From Methanolobus vulcani (GTDB lineage Archaea > Halobacteriota > Methanosarcinia > Methanosarcinales > Methanosarcinaceae): DNA of 64,000 bases. Both the position numbers and the translations under genes were made by a program. Positions within the stretch are counted from its first letter, which is position 1. The number at the start of each line of letters is the position of its first letter. Location: positions 117,820 to 181,819 of the forward strand of contig NZ_VIAQ01000017.1 in the NCBI RefSeq assembly GCF_006546655.1, read 5' to 3'. Below are positions 1 through 9,212 of this stretch, in pieces. Under the pieces are notes generated by a model, which did no database searches, was not told the origin of the DNA, and saw nothing but the letters and a program-made list of their open reading frames with translations.

Positions 1-1928
1 AAAATCTTCAGAAACAGCTTAACCAGGCACGCATACCCATATCCCATGAGATGTATATCTCAAATGCTATTTTCTATTCCCTTGTTGCAGGAATAGCAGG
101 CGCCCTTATAGGACTATTCCTCACATATACCGTAATTGTCCTTGTTGGATTGCCGGATCAGTTGACAAACATAACATTCAGTCCGAGGATGTCGTGGCTG
201 TTGTCCTTTAAGGAGTTATTTGTCGGCGTTTTCATTACGGGTATTTTCATAGTTGGTATGGGGGGAATTGTCTATGCACTTTTCATGCTCCTGCCAGGAT
301 TCCAGGCAAGTGAGAGAAAAGCTAAGATAGATATGCAGCTCCCTTATGCTGTTACATTTATGTACGCCCTCAGTAAAGGCGGAATGAATATCATCGATGT
401 GTTCAGGGCACTTGCAAGGTCAGAGGACACATACGGTGAAGTTTCCAAAGAAATAGATTCCATTGTAAGGGACATGGACTATTTCGGACATGACCTGAGA
501 ACTGCACTTTCAAGTGCCTCGGAAACAACTCCATCAGATAGGTTCCAGGACCTCATTTATAATCTCCTTACTGTTATTGACAGTGGAGGAAATATTCCTA
601 ACTATTTCCGTGACAAATCTGAACAATATCTTGTCAAAGCGGAAGTGGACCAGAAAGGTTTCCTTGAAACTCTTGGATTGCTGGCAGAATCATATGTTAC
701 TGCTTTTGTAGCAGGTCCTCTTTTCATAATCATCATGGGGGTCATGATGGCTGTTATGGGTTCAGGGACCAGCACCATGGTTTACGCAATCATTTACGCA
801 GTATTGCCTATTGGTTCCATAATGTTCGTTGTGATGATCAGCATTATCACGCCAACAGAAATGGGAGAACCAAAACTTCTGCCTACCAATGAAACTCTGG
901 ACCATGGAATACCGGATGTTCCCGGAAATCTGGAACAGGCTTATGATGAAAACGGAGAACTCATCGACGAAACAGAAGAGAAGATCCGCAATAGAGGTTA
1001 TTTTGAAGGTTTCATCAAATCGAAGAAATTCCTTGCATTGAAAAATATTGCAATGAACCCTCTGAAACCAATGCTTAAGGAACCTCTTACTACGCTTGCC
1101 ATTACAATTCCAGTGGCTCTGCTTGTAATCATTTTACCCATATTAATGGACATGAACAAGATACGCGATACAGCCTACTTCATTGATTTTATTGATGACA
1201 TGATCGTACTTGCACTGTTTATAGTCATTGTGCCACTTTCGATATTCCATGAAATAAAGGCCAGAAGGAAAAGAAAACTGGAAAATAGCTTCCCTGATTT
1301 TATGAAAAAGCTTGCCAGCACCAATGAAACAGGTATGACCCTCAGGGATTCGATCAGACTTATGGCTAAATCCGACACAGATTCTCTTAGCAAAGAGATC
1401 AAGAAGATCTGGCGGGATATTTTCTGGGGACTTGAGATTAACGATGCACTGATACGATTTGCAAATCGTTTGAGGACGCAGGTTGTCACAAGATCACTCT
1501 CACTTGTCACAAAGGCCAATGAATCAAGCGGAGATATTGGTGAGGTTCTGCTGGTAGCTGCCAGGGATGCAGCATCCGAGCAGGGAATGAAAAGAGAACG
1601 TGGCATGAGTATGATGATCTATATTGTTATTATCTACATATCGTTCCTGGTCTTCGTCGGTGTCATCTTTGTTATTTCCACGACCTTCCTTACTGAAATG
1701 GCAGCAGCCGGAGAACAAATGGCAGCTTCAGGTTCATCGAGTGGAGGCTTCCTTGGTAGTTTTGACCTTGAGGCATACACACGTCTGTTCAAGCACGCAT
1801 CCATTATCCAGGGACTGAGTTCAGGACTTATGGCAGGTGCAATGGGAGAAGGAAATGTAATGTCCGGTCTGAAGCACTCCACCATTATGATGGCTATAGG
1901 ATATGTGATATTCACGCTTTTCGTGTGA
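1..1928 (+). CDS. Type II secretion F-family membrane protein (archaeal TadC/ArlJ-like), 5' partial
   Basis: Integral-membrane platform protein of an archaeal type IV pilus-like or secretion machine, expected to work with a GspE/TadA-type ATPase upstream of the window. The first in-window ATG is at 51, but the frame is open back to base 3 and reads as the usual family lead-in (QKQLNQARIPISHE), so the gene starts before the window. Counting from the Met at 51 there are 625 residues. Membrane segments lie near residues 10-30, 55-80, 205-260, 340-395, 525-550 and 605-625. Two T2SF-type cytosolic helical domains lie at about 95-225 and 410-535, the duplicated architecture of archaeal homologues. 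Whether it serves an adhesion pilus or the archaellum cannot be told; the archaellins lie 60 kb away. Confidence 0.85.
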   Translation, partial: NLQKQLNQARIPISHEMYISNAIFYSLVAGIAGALIGLFLTYTVIVLVGLPDQLTNITFSPRMSWLLSFKELFVGVFITGIFIVGMGGIVYALFMLLPGFQASERKAKIDMQLPYAVTFMYALSKGGMNIIDVFRALARSEDTYGEVSKEIDSIVRDMDYFGHDLRTALSSASETTPSDRFQDLIYNLLTVIDSGGNIPNYFRDKSEQYLVKAEVDQKGFLETLGLLAESYVTAFVAGPLFIIIMGVMMAVMGSGTSTMVYAIIYAVLPIGSIMFVVMISIITPTEMGEPKLLPTNETLDHGIPDVPGNLEQAYDENGELIDETEEKIRNRGYFEGFIKSKKFLALKNIAMNPLKPMLKEPLTTLAITIPVALLVIILPILMDMNKIRDTAYFIDFIDDMIVLALFIVIVPLSIFHEIKARRKRKLENSFPDFMKKLASTNETGMTLRDSIRLMAKSDTDSLSKEIKKIWRDIFWGLEINDALIRFANRLRTQVVTRSLSLVTKANESSGDIGEVLLVAARDAASEQGMKRERGMSMMIYIVIIYISFLVFVGVIFVISTTFLTEMAAAGEQMAASGSSSGGFLGSFDLEAYTRLFKHASIIQGLSSGLMAGAMGEGNVMSGLKHSTIMMAIGYVIFTLFV

Positions 1929-2029
1929 TTGGACAAATATTATAGATAAAGCCAGGAACTTAAACTTGTCCTGGCAAATACTTTTTTAGAATCAGAATCC
2001 TTTGTACTGCTAGCAGAGATGATTTGTTC

Positions 2030-2701
2030 ATGAAAATAGCCGGATTAGATGAAGCTGGAAAGGGACCGGTAATAGGACCAATGTGCATTGGAGGAGTTAT
2101 GATTGACGATGCAAAAGAAAGTACATTGAAGAACCTGGGAGTTGCAGATTCAAAGAAACTCAGTCCTAAAAAGAGAGTACATCTTGCAGGCCAGATAGAA
2201 AAGTATTCTGAAAAAGTTTTTGTTTTAGAGATAACAGCACAGCAGATTGATGAGCTCAGGACCCTTATGAGCATGAATGATATTATGGTGGTTGCATTCT
2301 CAAAAGTGCTTGAACAACTCCATCCTGAAACTGCTTATGCTGATGCTGCTGATGTAAAAGAGGAAAGATTTGGTGTCAGGCTTCTGGAAGAGTACAGGAA
2401 GAACAATCCTGAAAAAGCTGACAATCTAACGATTATTTCAAAGCATCAGGCAGATGCAAGCTATCCTATAGTCTCTGCTGCATCCATTGTTGCAAAGGTT
2501 CGCAGGGACCAGCTTATAGAAGATTTAAAAGCTGAACATGGAGTGGATTTTGGAAGCGGTTATCCTTCTGACCCTAAAACAAAGAAATTCCTTGCTGACT
2601 GGTATGGAGAATATGGAGATTTTCCGGATTATGTGAGACATTCCTGGAAGACTGCGGAGAATGTTATTAAAAATGCTGAAGCTGAAAATAATCAGGAATG
2701 A
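2030..2701 (+). CDS. rnhB: Ribonuclease HII
   Basis: Cleaves the RNA strand of RNA-DNA hybrids and single ribonucleotides in DNA. The protein is 223 residues, normal for archaeal RNase HII. The N-terminal motif GLDEAGKGPVIGP supplies the acidic pair D7/E8. Further catalytic acids are D105 (in YADAAD) and D142 (in HQADASYP), followed by the conserved SAASIVAKVRRD segment. A TTG at 2024 is in frame, but the ATG at 2030 puts the motif at the usual distance from the N-terminus and has a GAGATGA ribosome-binding stretch about 7 bases upstream. It appears to be a single-gene unit. Confidence 0.95.
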   Translation: MKIAGLDEAGKGPVIGPMCIGGVMIDDAKESTLKNLGVADSKKLSPKKRVHLAGQIEKYSEKVFVLEITAQQIDELRTLMSMNDIMVVAFSKVLEQLHPETAYADAADVKEERFGVRLLEEYRKNNPEKADNLTIISKHQADASYPIVSAASIVAKVRRDQLIEDLKAEHGVDFGSGYPSDPKTKKFLADWYGEYGDFPDYVRHSWKTAENVIKNAEAENNQE

Positions 2702-2890
2702 GGATAAAGAATAACTGACAATTGCCGAAAACGAGTTCTGCGGAAACTCTCAAAAGCATAGTCGATTTTTATGTGTAGTTGATGATAACTCCGGCAAATG
2801 GATTTGAATCGGATTCTTCGTAAAGTTTTAAGATAATATGTGTTACTAAATAATAGCAGCTTTAATAGTAGGCAATTAAAACGGTACTTA

Positions 2891-4348
2891 ATGAAAATGA
2901 ACCATGCAAACAATATATCGGAAAACTCCCTTAACAACAAAACCCTTTCAGACATATCCCGGCAATTCAACATTGACAAGAACTGCCTGATGGAGCTTCG
3001 GGGTCGTTCAAATCCTTTTGGCAGTCCATTTGAACATGGTGAACTATATATTGCCATACAAAACATCGATTCTCATAAGCAAACGCAAGAATGCTCTGCA
3101 TCCGATTCACAGCTTGAATTCAAAAGAGCGGCAGTTTCCTTTGTAGATATGGTAATCAAGACTGAAAATATACTTCCTGTTATCGGAAAAAATCTATGGG
3201 GAAGGGTCGTTGAGACCTTACTGGATAAAGAAGAAAAGATATTAGTTCCTCACTCATGTTCTCCTGAATTCACGTACAATATAAATGAAAATCTCATAAT
3301 GAATGATCATCAGGACAACGGATGCCTGAAAGATATACCGGAAAAATCCCTGGATAAAGCTGGAATTGTACTGATAGCCAATCCTGCTCATCTGAGCGGT
3401 GCTTTGCTGTGTTCTGACGATATAATATATCTTGCAGGGCGTTGCAGGGAAAAAGGAACTTTACTTTTTGTTGATGAAACATTGATAGAATTAACCGACC
3501 CGTACCAGAGCGTTGCATCAATTGTCCGGGAAAATGATAATGTCATTATCCAGCGTTCAATATCCAATACATTTGCTATTTCAGACCATGATGTGTCTTT
3601 TGCGATAGCTTCGGAAAAAATGATAGAGAAACTCAGCCACTCATCTGCAGAAAACGATACAGACATACTGCCGTTATCCATTGGAACTTCTTTGATGGAA
3701 ATGCAGGGCGGAGGTAATAGCTCTTATCTGGAAGATTCCAGAAATTTTATCAAAGAACAGCGAAAATACCTTACAGACCTGTTCTCAAGCCGCGGTTACG
3801 TACCGGAAAAAAGCGATTCCAGCTATATCCTTGTCAAGCTGAACTTTTTAATGGGACTGGAAGAACTTACGCAAAGACTTGCATCACACGGAGTGTTGAT
3901 ACTGGATTGCCGCTCGTTCTACATCCCTGATGAAGATTATGCAAGAGTAGCAGTTACTACCAAAAGCAATGTTGATAATTTCGAGGAGATATTCGGCATC
4001 GTTCTTAGCGAATGGGCAAGAGACCTCGCTAAAGCAAAACTCGAAGAAACGCTGAATTCAGGTAAACTTATGGGAAGAAATACAGAATGCCCATATTACC
4101 CCTGTCACTTCCCCGGCCAGGACTGCACTTTCTGCTATTGCCCCTTCAACCCGTGCAAAAACGAGAAGACTGGAGGAGAATGGATCACCGGTTCAAAAGG
4201 AAGAAAAGGATGGAGCTGCATGAACTGTCGTATAGTCCACGAACCTGAAATTGCACAGGAGATTCTGGACGCACTTCTGGAAGATAATGATCTGGAAACA
4301 AACAAAAAAGCCGCCTGGAAAAATGTGATCGAATCACGTCTTTTGTGA
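2891..4348 (+). CDS. CobD-like aminotransferase-fold protein with C-terminal cysteine-rich (Fe-S type) domain; PLP lysine apparently missing
   Basis: Related to methanogen CobD, in which a PLP-dependent L-threonine-O-3-phosphate decarboxylase domain is fused to a C-terminal Fe-S domain reported to carry threonine kinase activity; both serve the aminopropanol arm of cobamide synthesis. The N-terminal 390 residues follow the HisC/CobD fold: LRGRSNPFGSP, an NPAHLSG loop, FVDET with the PLP-ring aspartate, and ARVAV near the end with the substrate arginine. Where the Schiff-base lysine is expected (S-x-T-K), the sequence reads SISNTFAI, with Asn226 encoded at 3566-3568. The tail has CPYYPCHFPGQDCTFCYCPFNPC and CMNC, a dense cysteine cluster. 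I chose ATG 2891; a GTG at 2840 is in frame, and neither has a strong ribosome-binding site. Confidence 0.75.
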   Translation: MKMNHANNISENSLNNKTLSDISRQFNIDKNCLMELRGRSNPFGSPFEHGELYIAIQNIDSHKQTQECSASDSQLEFKRAAVSFVDMVIKTENILPVIGKNLWGRVVETLLDKEEKILVPHSCSPEFTYNINENLIMNDHQDNGCLKDIPEKSLDKAGIVLIANPAHLSGALLCSDDIIYLAGRCREKGTLLFVDETLIELTDPYQSVASIVRENDNVIIQRSISNTFAISDHDVSFAIASEKMIEKLSHSSAENDTDILPLSIGTSLMEMQGGGNSSYLEDSRNFIKEQRKYLTDLFSSRGYVPEKSDSSYILVKLNFLMGLEELTQRLASHGVLILDCRSFYIPDEDYARVAVTTKSNVDNFEEIFGIVLSEWARDLAKAKLEETLNSGKLMGRNTECPYYPCHFPGQDCTFCYCPFNPCKNEKTGGEWITGSKGRKGWSCMNCRIVHEPEIAQEILDALLEDNDLETNKKAAWKNVIESRLL

Positions 4349-4541
4349 GTATGGCAAGTTACTGCTGCATATTTAGGAGTCAGAAAACAAAATGGACGGA
4401 TATAAATATGCAACTTGTTACTGTTTTTTATTCTATGCATGAATATGAAAATCATTTATTGAAGTGCAATTTTTGAAGATTTTTGTGATAAATAAGGATT
4501 TCTACAGAGCCAATATTGAAATTAAAGAAAAAAGAGTGGAA

Positions 4542-5237
4542 TCAATTTTTGGAGATGAACTCCACCATTGATTCGAATATCCTGATACCGTCTTTTGAGC
4601 CGAGTATTTCTTCGGAAGCTCTTTCAGGGTGTGGCATCATGCCGAGTACATTCTTTTTGGTACTTACAATACCTGCAATGTTTTCCTGTGAGCCGTTAGG
4701 ATTTGCCTCGTCTGTGACCTTGCCTTCCCTGTCAACATACCTGAATGCAACCTGACCGTTGTCTTCGAATTTTGAAAGGGTTGCTTCGTCTGCATAGAAA
4801 TTACCTTCCATGTGAGCGATAGGAATACTGACCACTTCACCTTTCTTGAATTTTGATGTAAATGGTGTGTCAGTTGTTTCAACTCTTAGAAGTGTGGATT
4901 CACATTTAAATTTTGGATAGTTGTTGGTTGTAAGAGCTCCATCCAGCAGGCCGGATTCTGTGAGAATCTGGAAACCGTTGCATATACCTATAACAGGCTT
5001 GCCTGCTTCTGCAAGTGCTTTGATGGAAGCCATGACAGGAGTACGTGCTGCAATAGCACCGGCTCTTAGGTAGTCACCGTATGAGAAACCACCGGGAACA
5101 ACTATTCCGTCAAAACGGGAAAGGTCTTCTTCCTTGTACCATACGAGTTCAGCGTCAACTCCGATTACATCTTTCAGGACATGCAACACGTCAAGGTCAC
5201 AATTGCTGCCACCAAACTGTACAATACCTATACTCAT
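4542..5237 (-). CDS. purQ: Phosphoribosylformylglycinamidine synthase, glutamine amidotransferase subunit
   Basis: Supplies ammonia from glutamine to PurL in the fourth step of purine synthesis. It has 231 residues. The triad amidotransferase fold is clear: VPGGFSYGDYLR, nucleophile C86 in GICNGFQIL, and the His/Glu pair in MMPHPERASE near residue 206. The start overlaps the purS stop by four bases (ATGA), so purS and purQ form a translationally coupled pair. PurL is not in the window. Confidence 0.96.
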   Translation of the reverse strand: MSIGIVQFGGSNCDLDVLHVLKDVIGVDAELVWYKEEDLSRFDGIVVPGGFSYGDYLRAGAIAARTPVMASIKALAEAGKPVIGICNGFQILTESGLLDGALTTNNYPKFKCESTLLRVETTDTPFTSKFKKGEVVSIPIAHMEGNFYADEATLSKFEDNGQVAFRYVDREGKVTDEANPNGSQENIAGIVSTKKNVLGMMPHPERASEEILGSKDGIRIFESMVEFISKN

Positions 5238-5485
5238 TGCAGTTCCCTCAGGGAGATTTCATAATTATGGATGATCGGGTTTGCGATGAGCTTCTGGCAC
5301 ATCTGCTCAACTATCTCTCTGGCATCGTGGATATTCTCTGCCTGAAGATCAATTGTGTATTTCTTTGCTGTTTTTACACTGTCGGTCTCATATCCTAAGT
5401 GTTCAAGTGCCCTTTTGATCGTTGTGCCTTCAGGGTCAAGCATACCGCTTTTGAGTTCAATGGTTACATCTGCCTGGTATTGCAT
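5234..5485 (-). CDS. purS: Phosphoribosylformylglycinamidine synthase subunit PurS
   Basis: Small 83-residue subunit that bridges PurL and PurQ in the three-component FGAM synthase. It carries the family pattern of an N-terminal beta strand (ADVTIELKSGMLDPEG) followed by AL-x-LGY and a helix ending in CQKLIANP. First gene of a purS-purQ operon. A minus-strand TATA-like stretch (TTTATAATA) lies near 5555, about 70 bases upstream of the start. Confidence 0.95.
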   Translation of the reverse strand: MQYQADVTIELKSGMLDPEGTTIKRALEHLGYETDSVKTAKKYTIDLQAENIHDAREIVEQMCQKLIANPIIHNYEISLRELQ

Positions 5486-5652
5486 TTGGAATCCTCATTT
5501 GATGATGTATATTGATAATAATATAACAGTTAACTAGGCAATTAATAATAACGCCTTATATTATAAACTTTGCATTGGGACACCCTATTTCTAATTCCAT
5601 AATACAAAAAAACAAAAAACAATAATGAAATACGAAATTCTAAAACAGAAAA

Positions 5653-6240
5653 TCATGAAAGCTCTTTTTTTGCATAGAGCAAACGCTGGATCATTGTTAT
5701 GTGAGTAAGGATAACTATCAGAACAATGGATTCCAAAAGATATCCGCTTAGGGAACCAGCCACAAGGATGATCATACGTTCCGGTCTTTCAGCAATACCG
5801 ATATTCATTGAACCTACACCTGCACTTTCTGCCCTTGAACGCACGTAACTTACCATATATGATCCCATGATGGCAAAGACAACCCAGAACCATATTGGAA
5901 CTGAGAACAAGCTGTTCTGCACAATAGTACCGGTAAATGATCCGTAAATAATCCCGGCAAAGACAATTGCGTCTGCATAACGATCACATACAGAATCCAG
6001 TACAGCCCCAAACACAGTCATCCTTCCTTTGGCACGTGCAACGGCACCGTCTATCATGTCAAAGAAACCGCTGAAAAGGATGAGTAAAGCTCCTGCCATC
6101 AGGTCACCGGTGGCAAAAACAACGGCTGCCCAGAAGCTAATCAGAAGACCAATTATGGTGAGCAAGTTTGGAGATAACGGTATCCATTTAACAAATGGTA
6201 ATATTGAAGACCTGATCTTATCTTTGAGTTCACTGAACAT
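5653..6240 (-). CDS. CDP-alcohol phosphatidyltransferase (probable archaetidylinositol phosphate synthase)
   Basis: Membrane enzyme that transfers a phospho-alcohol head group onto CDP-archaeol. It has 195 residues with about six hydrophobic segments. The full catalytic signature is present: D61, D64-G65, A68-R69, G78, D82 and D86. The size and the DGAVARAKGRMTVFGAVLDS form match archaeal proteins annotated as archaetidylinositol phosphate synthase, but the head group cannot be proven from sequence. It appears monocistronic, transcribed toward purS. Confidence 0.85.
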   Translation of the reverse strand: MFSELKDKIRSSILPFVKWIPLSPNLLTIIGLLISFWAAVVFATGDLMAGALLILFSGFFDMIDGAVARAKGRMTVFGAVLDSVCDRYADAIVFAGIIYGSFTGTIVQNSLFSVPIWFWVVFAIMGSYMVSYVRSRAESAGVGSMNIGIAERPERMIILVAGSLSGYLLESIVLIVILTHITMIQRLLYAKKELS

Positions 6241-6422
6241 TATATGCCTCTGTCCTGTAACTGTTGTAACTATTTAGAATCTCATTCTATTTCATCTGTT
6301 GCATTTTATGAAATAAAAGCCAACAGCGTAAATTGATAAACTCATAATAATGATGCTCATTAGACAATATAGTGTAGAAAAGATTAAATAGTAATTTGAG
6401 AAAGCAGCAATTGCAGTTATAG

Positions 6423-6472
6423 TTTCACAATTTAAGAATTAATTTGTGAAAATACCCAGGGTGTTATACCCT
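6423..6472. promoter_or_regulatory. Inverted repeats in the leader of the 6500 gene
   Basis: An 8-bp inverted repeat, TTTCACAA (6423-6430) and TTGTGAAA (6444-6451), is followed by a small hairpin AGGGT/ACCCT (6458-6472). Both lie just upstream of the ribosome-binding site of the 128-residue protein gene. They could be an operator or leader structure. Nothing else was found in the 259-base gap 6241-6499. Confidence 0.35.
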
Positions 6473-6499
6473 TCTGCTAAAAACAATTGAGGAAAATAA

Positions 6500-6886
6500 A
6501 TGAAGACCGAACGTAAGATTCTGGTATGCGAGAATGGTAAGCTGGTACTTAGGAAAATATCACTTGCCTACACGGACTCTAACGGAGAGACCGCATATTT
6601 GTTCGAGCCTGAAAAGAAGGTAGAGAAACAAACAGAGAACTATTACGAACATATAGAGAACAATTTCCTGCTCATAGGTCTTCTCAGGAAAGTGGATATG
6701 TCAAAACTTAGCAACGAAGAAGTTGAGAATCTTATGCTCAGAAAGCATGAAAAGGAAGAGAATTTCCTCAGAGCCGGAAGAGCCCACGGATACAACCTTG
6801 GCCTTGACATGAATCCAGAGGATATTTTGAAATTCTACATCTCACTTACACCCGAAGAACGTGTTGCTCTGGAATGCAAACCCTGA
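6500..6886 (+). CDS. Conserved hypothetical protein, 128 aa
   Basis: I do not recognise this gene. It encodes a soluble, charged protein with no signal peptide or membrane segment. The N-terminal 40 residues look like a small beta-rich unit (RKILVCENGKLVLRKI). The rest is helical, with an acidic, lysine-rich middle (EEVENLMLRKHEKEENF) and a C-terminal PEDILKFYISLTPEERVAL segment. The start ATG follows a clear GAGGA ribosome-binding site at about 8 bases. It stands alone between the divergent archaetidyl transferase gene and the AsnB-Dph6 fusion. Confidence 0.7.
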   Translation: MKTERKILVCENGKLVLRKISLAYTDSNGETAYLFEPEKKVEKQTENYYEHIENNFLLIGLLRKVDMSKLSNEEVENLMLRKHEKEENFLRAGRAHGYNLGLDMNPEDILKFYISLTPEERVALECKP

Positions 6887-7036
6887 ACACGTCTTTTTTC
6901 CTTTCATTTTTAACTTCAATTCATTTATTCAAACGATCCTCTCTTTTTCATTTTTTTATTTCTTGTAGTGCTCTACTCAAAGCATTTATCAGACTTTAAC
7001 ACCTCCTTGAACTAAAAACAGGTCACCGATCAGAAT

Positions 7037-9205
7037 ATGTGCTCAATTACAGGCTTTTTTAACAATGACAATTCACTGAAACATGCACTGAGTTCCCTTG
7101 AGATCACAAAGAACAGAGGACTCGATGGTATTGGAATCTGCACCTCAGAGAAAATATTTCGTGCAGAAGATGTTGATTCACTTGGAATAGACTCTAAAAC
7201 TGCAGAGAGAAATGTACTGGGACACAGACTTCATTCAATGGTGAACTACGTCCTGCAGCCACTTGCCTATAAAGGTAAAATGGTTGCCAACTGTGAGATA
7301 TACAACTGGAAAGAGCTTGTTGAGAAATACGAGATCGAAGCTGAGAATGACACTGACCTGCTGATACAGTTAATTGAGAAGAAAGCCGGAGATTCCAGAA
7401 GCAACAACATGATGCAGCTAATAGATGAAGTGCTCCTGGAAGTCATTGGAGTCTATGCCATCGCATACTGGCTGGATGATACAGTTTACGTTGCAAGGGA
7501 TATCGTTGGCCTGAAACCACTCTGGTACAGCAACTCCGATGGTTTTGCATTTTGTTCCGAGAAAAAAGCGCTTGCAAGAAACGGTTTTGCAGATATCAAG
7601 GAACTAAACCCAAGAGAGATACTGGCCTACAACATCAAAACCGGAAATCTGGAGAAATTCAACAGGGAATTCTTCTCCATTATACCGGAACACGAAGGCA
7701 GCATCGATGAACTTGAAAAAGTGATGCTTGAAAAACTTGAAGATGCGGTATCTATCCGAATGCCGGAAGAGAAATTCGGAATCCTTTTTTCAGGAGGACT
7801 TGATTCCACAATAATCGCCTGTCTGTGCAAACTGATGGGAAAAAAGCCAGGGATCGATTTTACATGCTACACCGCAGGTCTTGCAGGAGTACAGCTTCCA
7901 CCGGATGTAGAATATGCAAAGAAGATGGCTGATGAACTCGGACTCGACCTGAAGATCAAAATCATAGACCTTGACGAAGTTGAAGAATATCTCAAAGACG
8001 TGGTTCCTCTTGTTGAAGATAGCAACGTTCCAAAAGTTGGTGTTGCTCTCACCATGTATGCAGCATGTGTGGCTGCAAGAGAAGACGGCATCAGGGTAAT
8101 GTTCTCAGGCTCAGGAGCCGATGAGATCTTTGCAGGTTATGACCGTCACAAGCGTTCCACAGACATAAGCAGGGACTGCTATGCTGATGTTCTGAAAATC
8201 TACGAGAAAAACACATATCGTGACGATGTTGTCTCTATGAACAACAACATCGAACTGCGTGTTCCTTATCTTGACAAGAGGTTTGTGGATTATTGTCTGA
8301 AAATCCCACCTGAGTACAAAATTGATGAAGAACAGAACAAACTCATACTCCGCATGCTTGCAGAAAAAATTGGCATTCCTGCCGAGGTCAGCCAGCGCAG
8401 GAAACAGGCAGCTCAGTATGGAAGTCGCTTTGACAAAGCCATTGGTAAACTTGCAAAGAAAGCAAGATGCAAAACAAAGACAGACTACCTGAAGCAGTTC
8501 TACGGACAGCCAAACCTGAAACTTGGTGTGCTTTTCAGTTCAGGCAAGGACAGCAATTATGCAATGCATGTGATGCAGCAGCAGAATTATTCTATTGAAT
8601 GTCTCATCACCATCAAAAGTCAGAACCTTGACTCATACATGTTCCACACACCTAATATTGACCTTGCACGCCTGCAGGCAGAAGCAATGGAACTTCCACT
8701 CATTGAAGAACTAACCAAGGGAGAAAAGGAAAAGGAACTGGATGACATGAAGAATGCCATCATCCGTGCAAAGGACGAGTTCGGTATTGAAGGAGTTATT
8801 ACCGGAGCCCTTTACTCAAATTACCAGCGTGAAAGGATAGAAAGAGTTTGTGACGAACTCGGACTCAAAGCATTTTCACCCCTGTGGCACATTGACCAGG
8901 AGAAAGAGATGTACCAACTCCTCGATCTTGGATTTGAATTCATTTTCAGCAGTGTTGCTGCATATGGTCTTAACAAAAGCTGGGTTGGACGTATTATCAC
9001 TGAGAAAGATATTGAAAAACTTGTCAAGCTCAATGAGAAGATAGGACTCAACGTTGCAGGCGAAGGCGGAGAGTTTGAAAGCTTTGTAACTGACGGACCG
9101 ATGTATCACAAAAAAATAGAGATTAAGGAAATGGAAGTCATTGAAAGGGATGAGTACACTGCAAAAGTGGTAATCACCAATGCAGTGCTTGTGGATAAAG
9201 AGTGA
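7037..9205 (+). CDS. Asparagine synthase (class II amidotransferase) fused to a diphthine-ammonia ligase-type (Dph6) domain
   Basis: Three-part protein of 722 residues. Residues 1-205 are an Ntn-type glutaminase with nucleophile Cys2 (MCSITGFF), so the ATG is firmly placed. Residues about 230-470 form an asparagine-synthase PP-loop domain with intact ATP motif FSGGLDS near residue 251 and the downstream GSGADEIFAGYDRH loop. Residues about 495-720 form a second PP-loop ATPase of the Dph6/ATP_bind_4 type (FSSGKDSNYA near 500, then EGVITGALYSNYQRERIE and GEGGEFESF). Known Dph6 enzymes make the diphthamide amide on EF2 using ammonium. The fusion suggests glutamine-derived ammonia might be passed to that domain (inference). 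Its 3' end is 8 bases from that of the convergent ligase gene. Confidence 0.85.
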   Translation: MCSITGFFNNDNSLKHALSSLEITKNRGLDGIGICTSEKIFRAEDVDSLGIDSKTAERNVLGHRLHSMVNYVLQPLAYKGKMVANCEIYNWKELVEKYEIEAENDTDLLIQLIEKKAGDSRSNNMMQLIDEVLLEVIGVYAIAYWLDDTVYVARDIVGLKPLWYSNSDGFAFCSEKKALARNGFADIKELNPREILAYNIKTGNLEKFNREFFSIIPEHEGSIDELEKVMLEKLEDAVSIRMPEEKFGILFSGGLDSTIIACLCKLMGKKPGIDFTCYTAGLAGVQLPPDVEYAKKMADELGLDLKIKIIDLDEVEEYLKDVVPLVEDSNVPKVGVALTMYAACVAAREDGIRVMFSGSGADEIFAGYDRHKRSTDISRDCYADVLKIYEKNTYRDDVVSMNNNIELRVPYLDKRFVDYCLKIPPEYKIDEEQNKLILRMLAEKIGIPAEVSQRRKQAAQYGSRFDKAIGKLAKKARCKTKTDYLKQFYGQPNLKLGVLFSSGKDSNYAMHVMQQQNYSIECLITIKSQNLDSYMFHTPNIDLARLQAEAMELPLIEELTKGEKEKELDDMKNAIIRAKDEFGIEGVITGALYSNYQRERIERVCDELGLKAFSPLWHIDQEKEMYQLLDLGFEFIFSSVAAYGLNKSWVGRIITEKDIEKLVKLNEKIGLNVAGEGGEFESFVTDGPMYHKKIEIKEMEVIERDEYTAKVVITNAVLVDKE

Positions 9206-9212
9206 TGTAACC

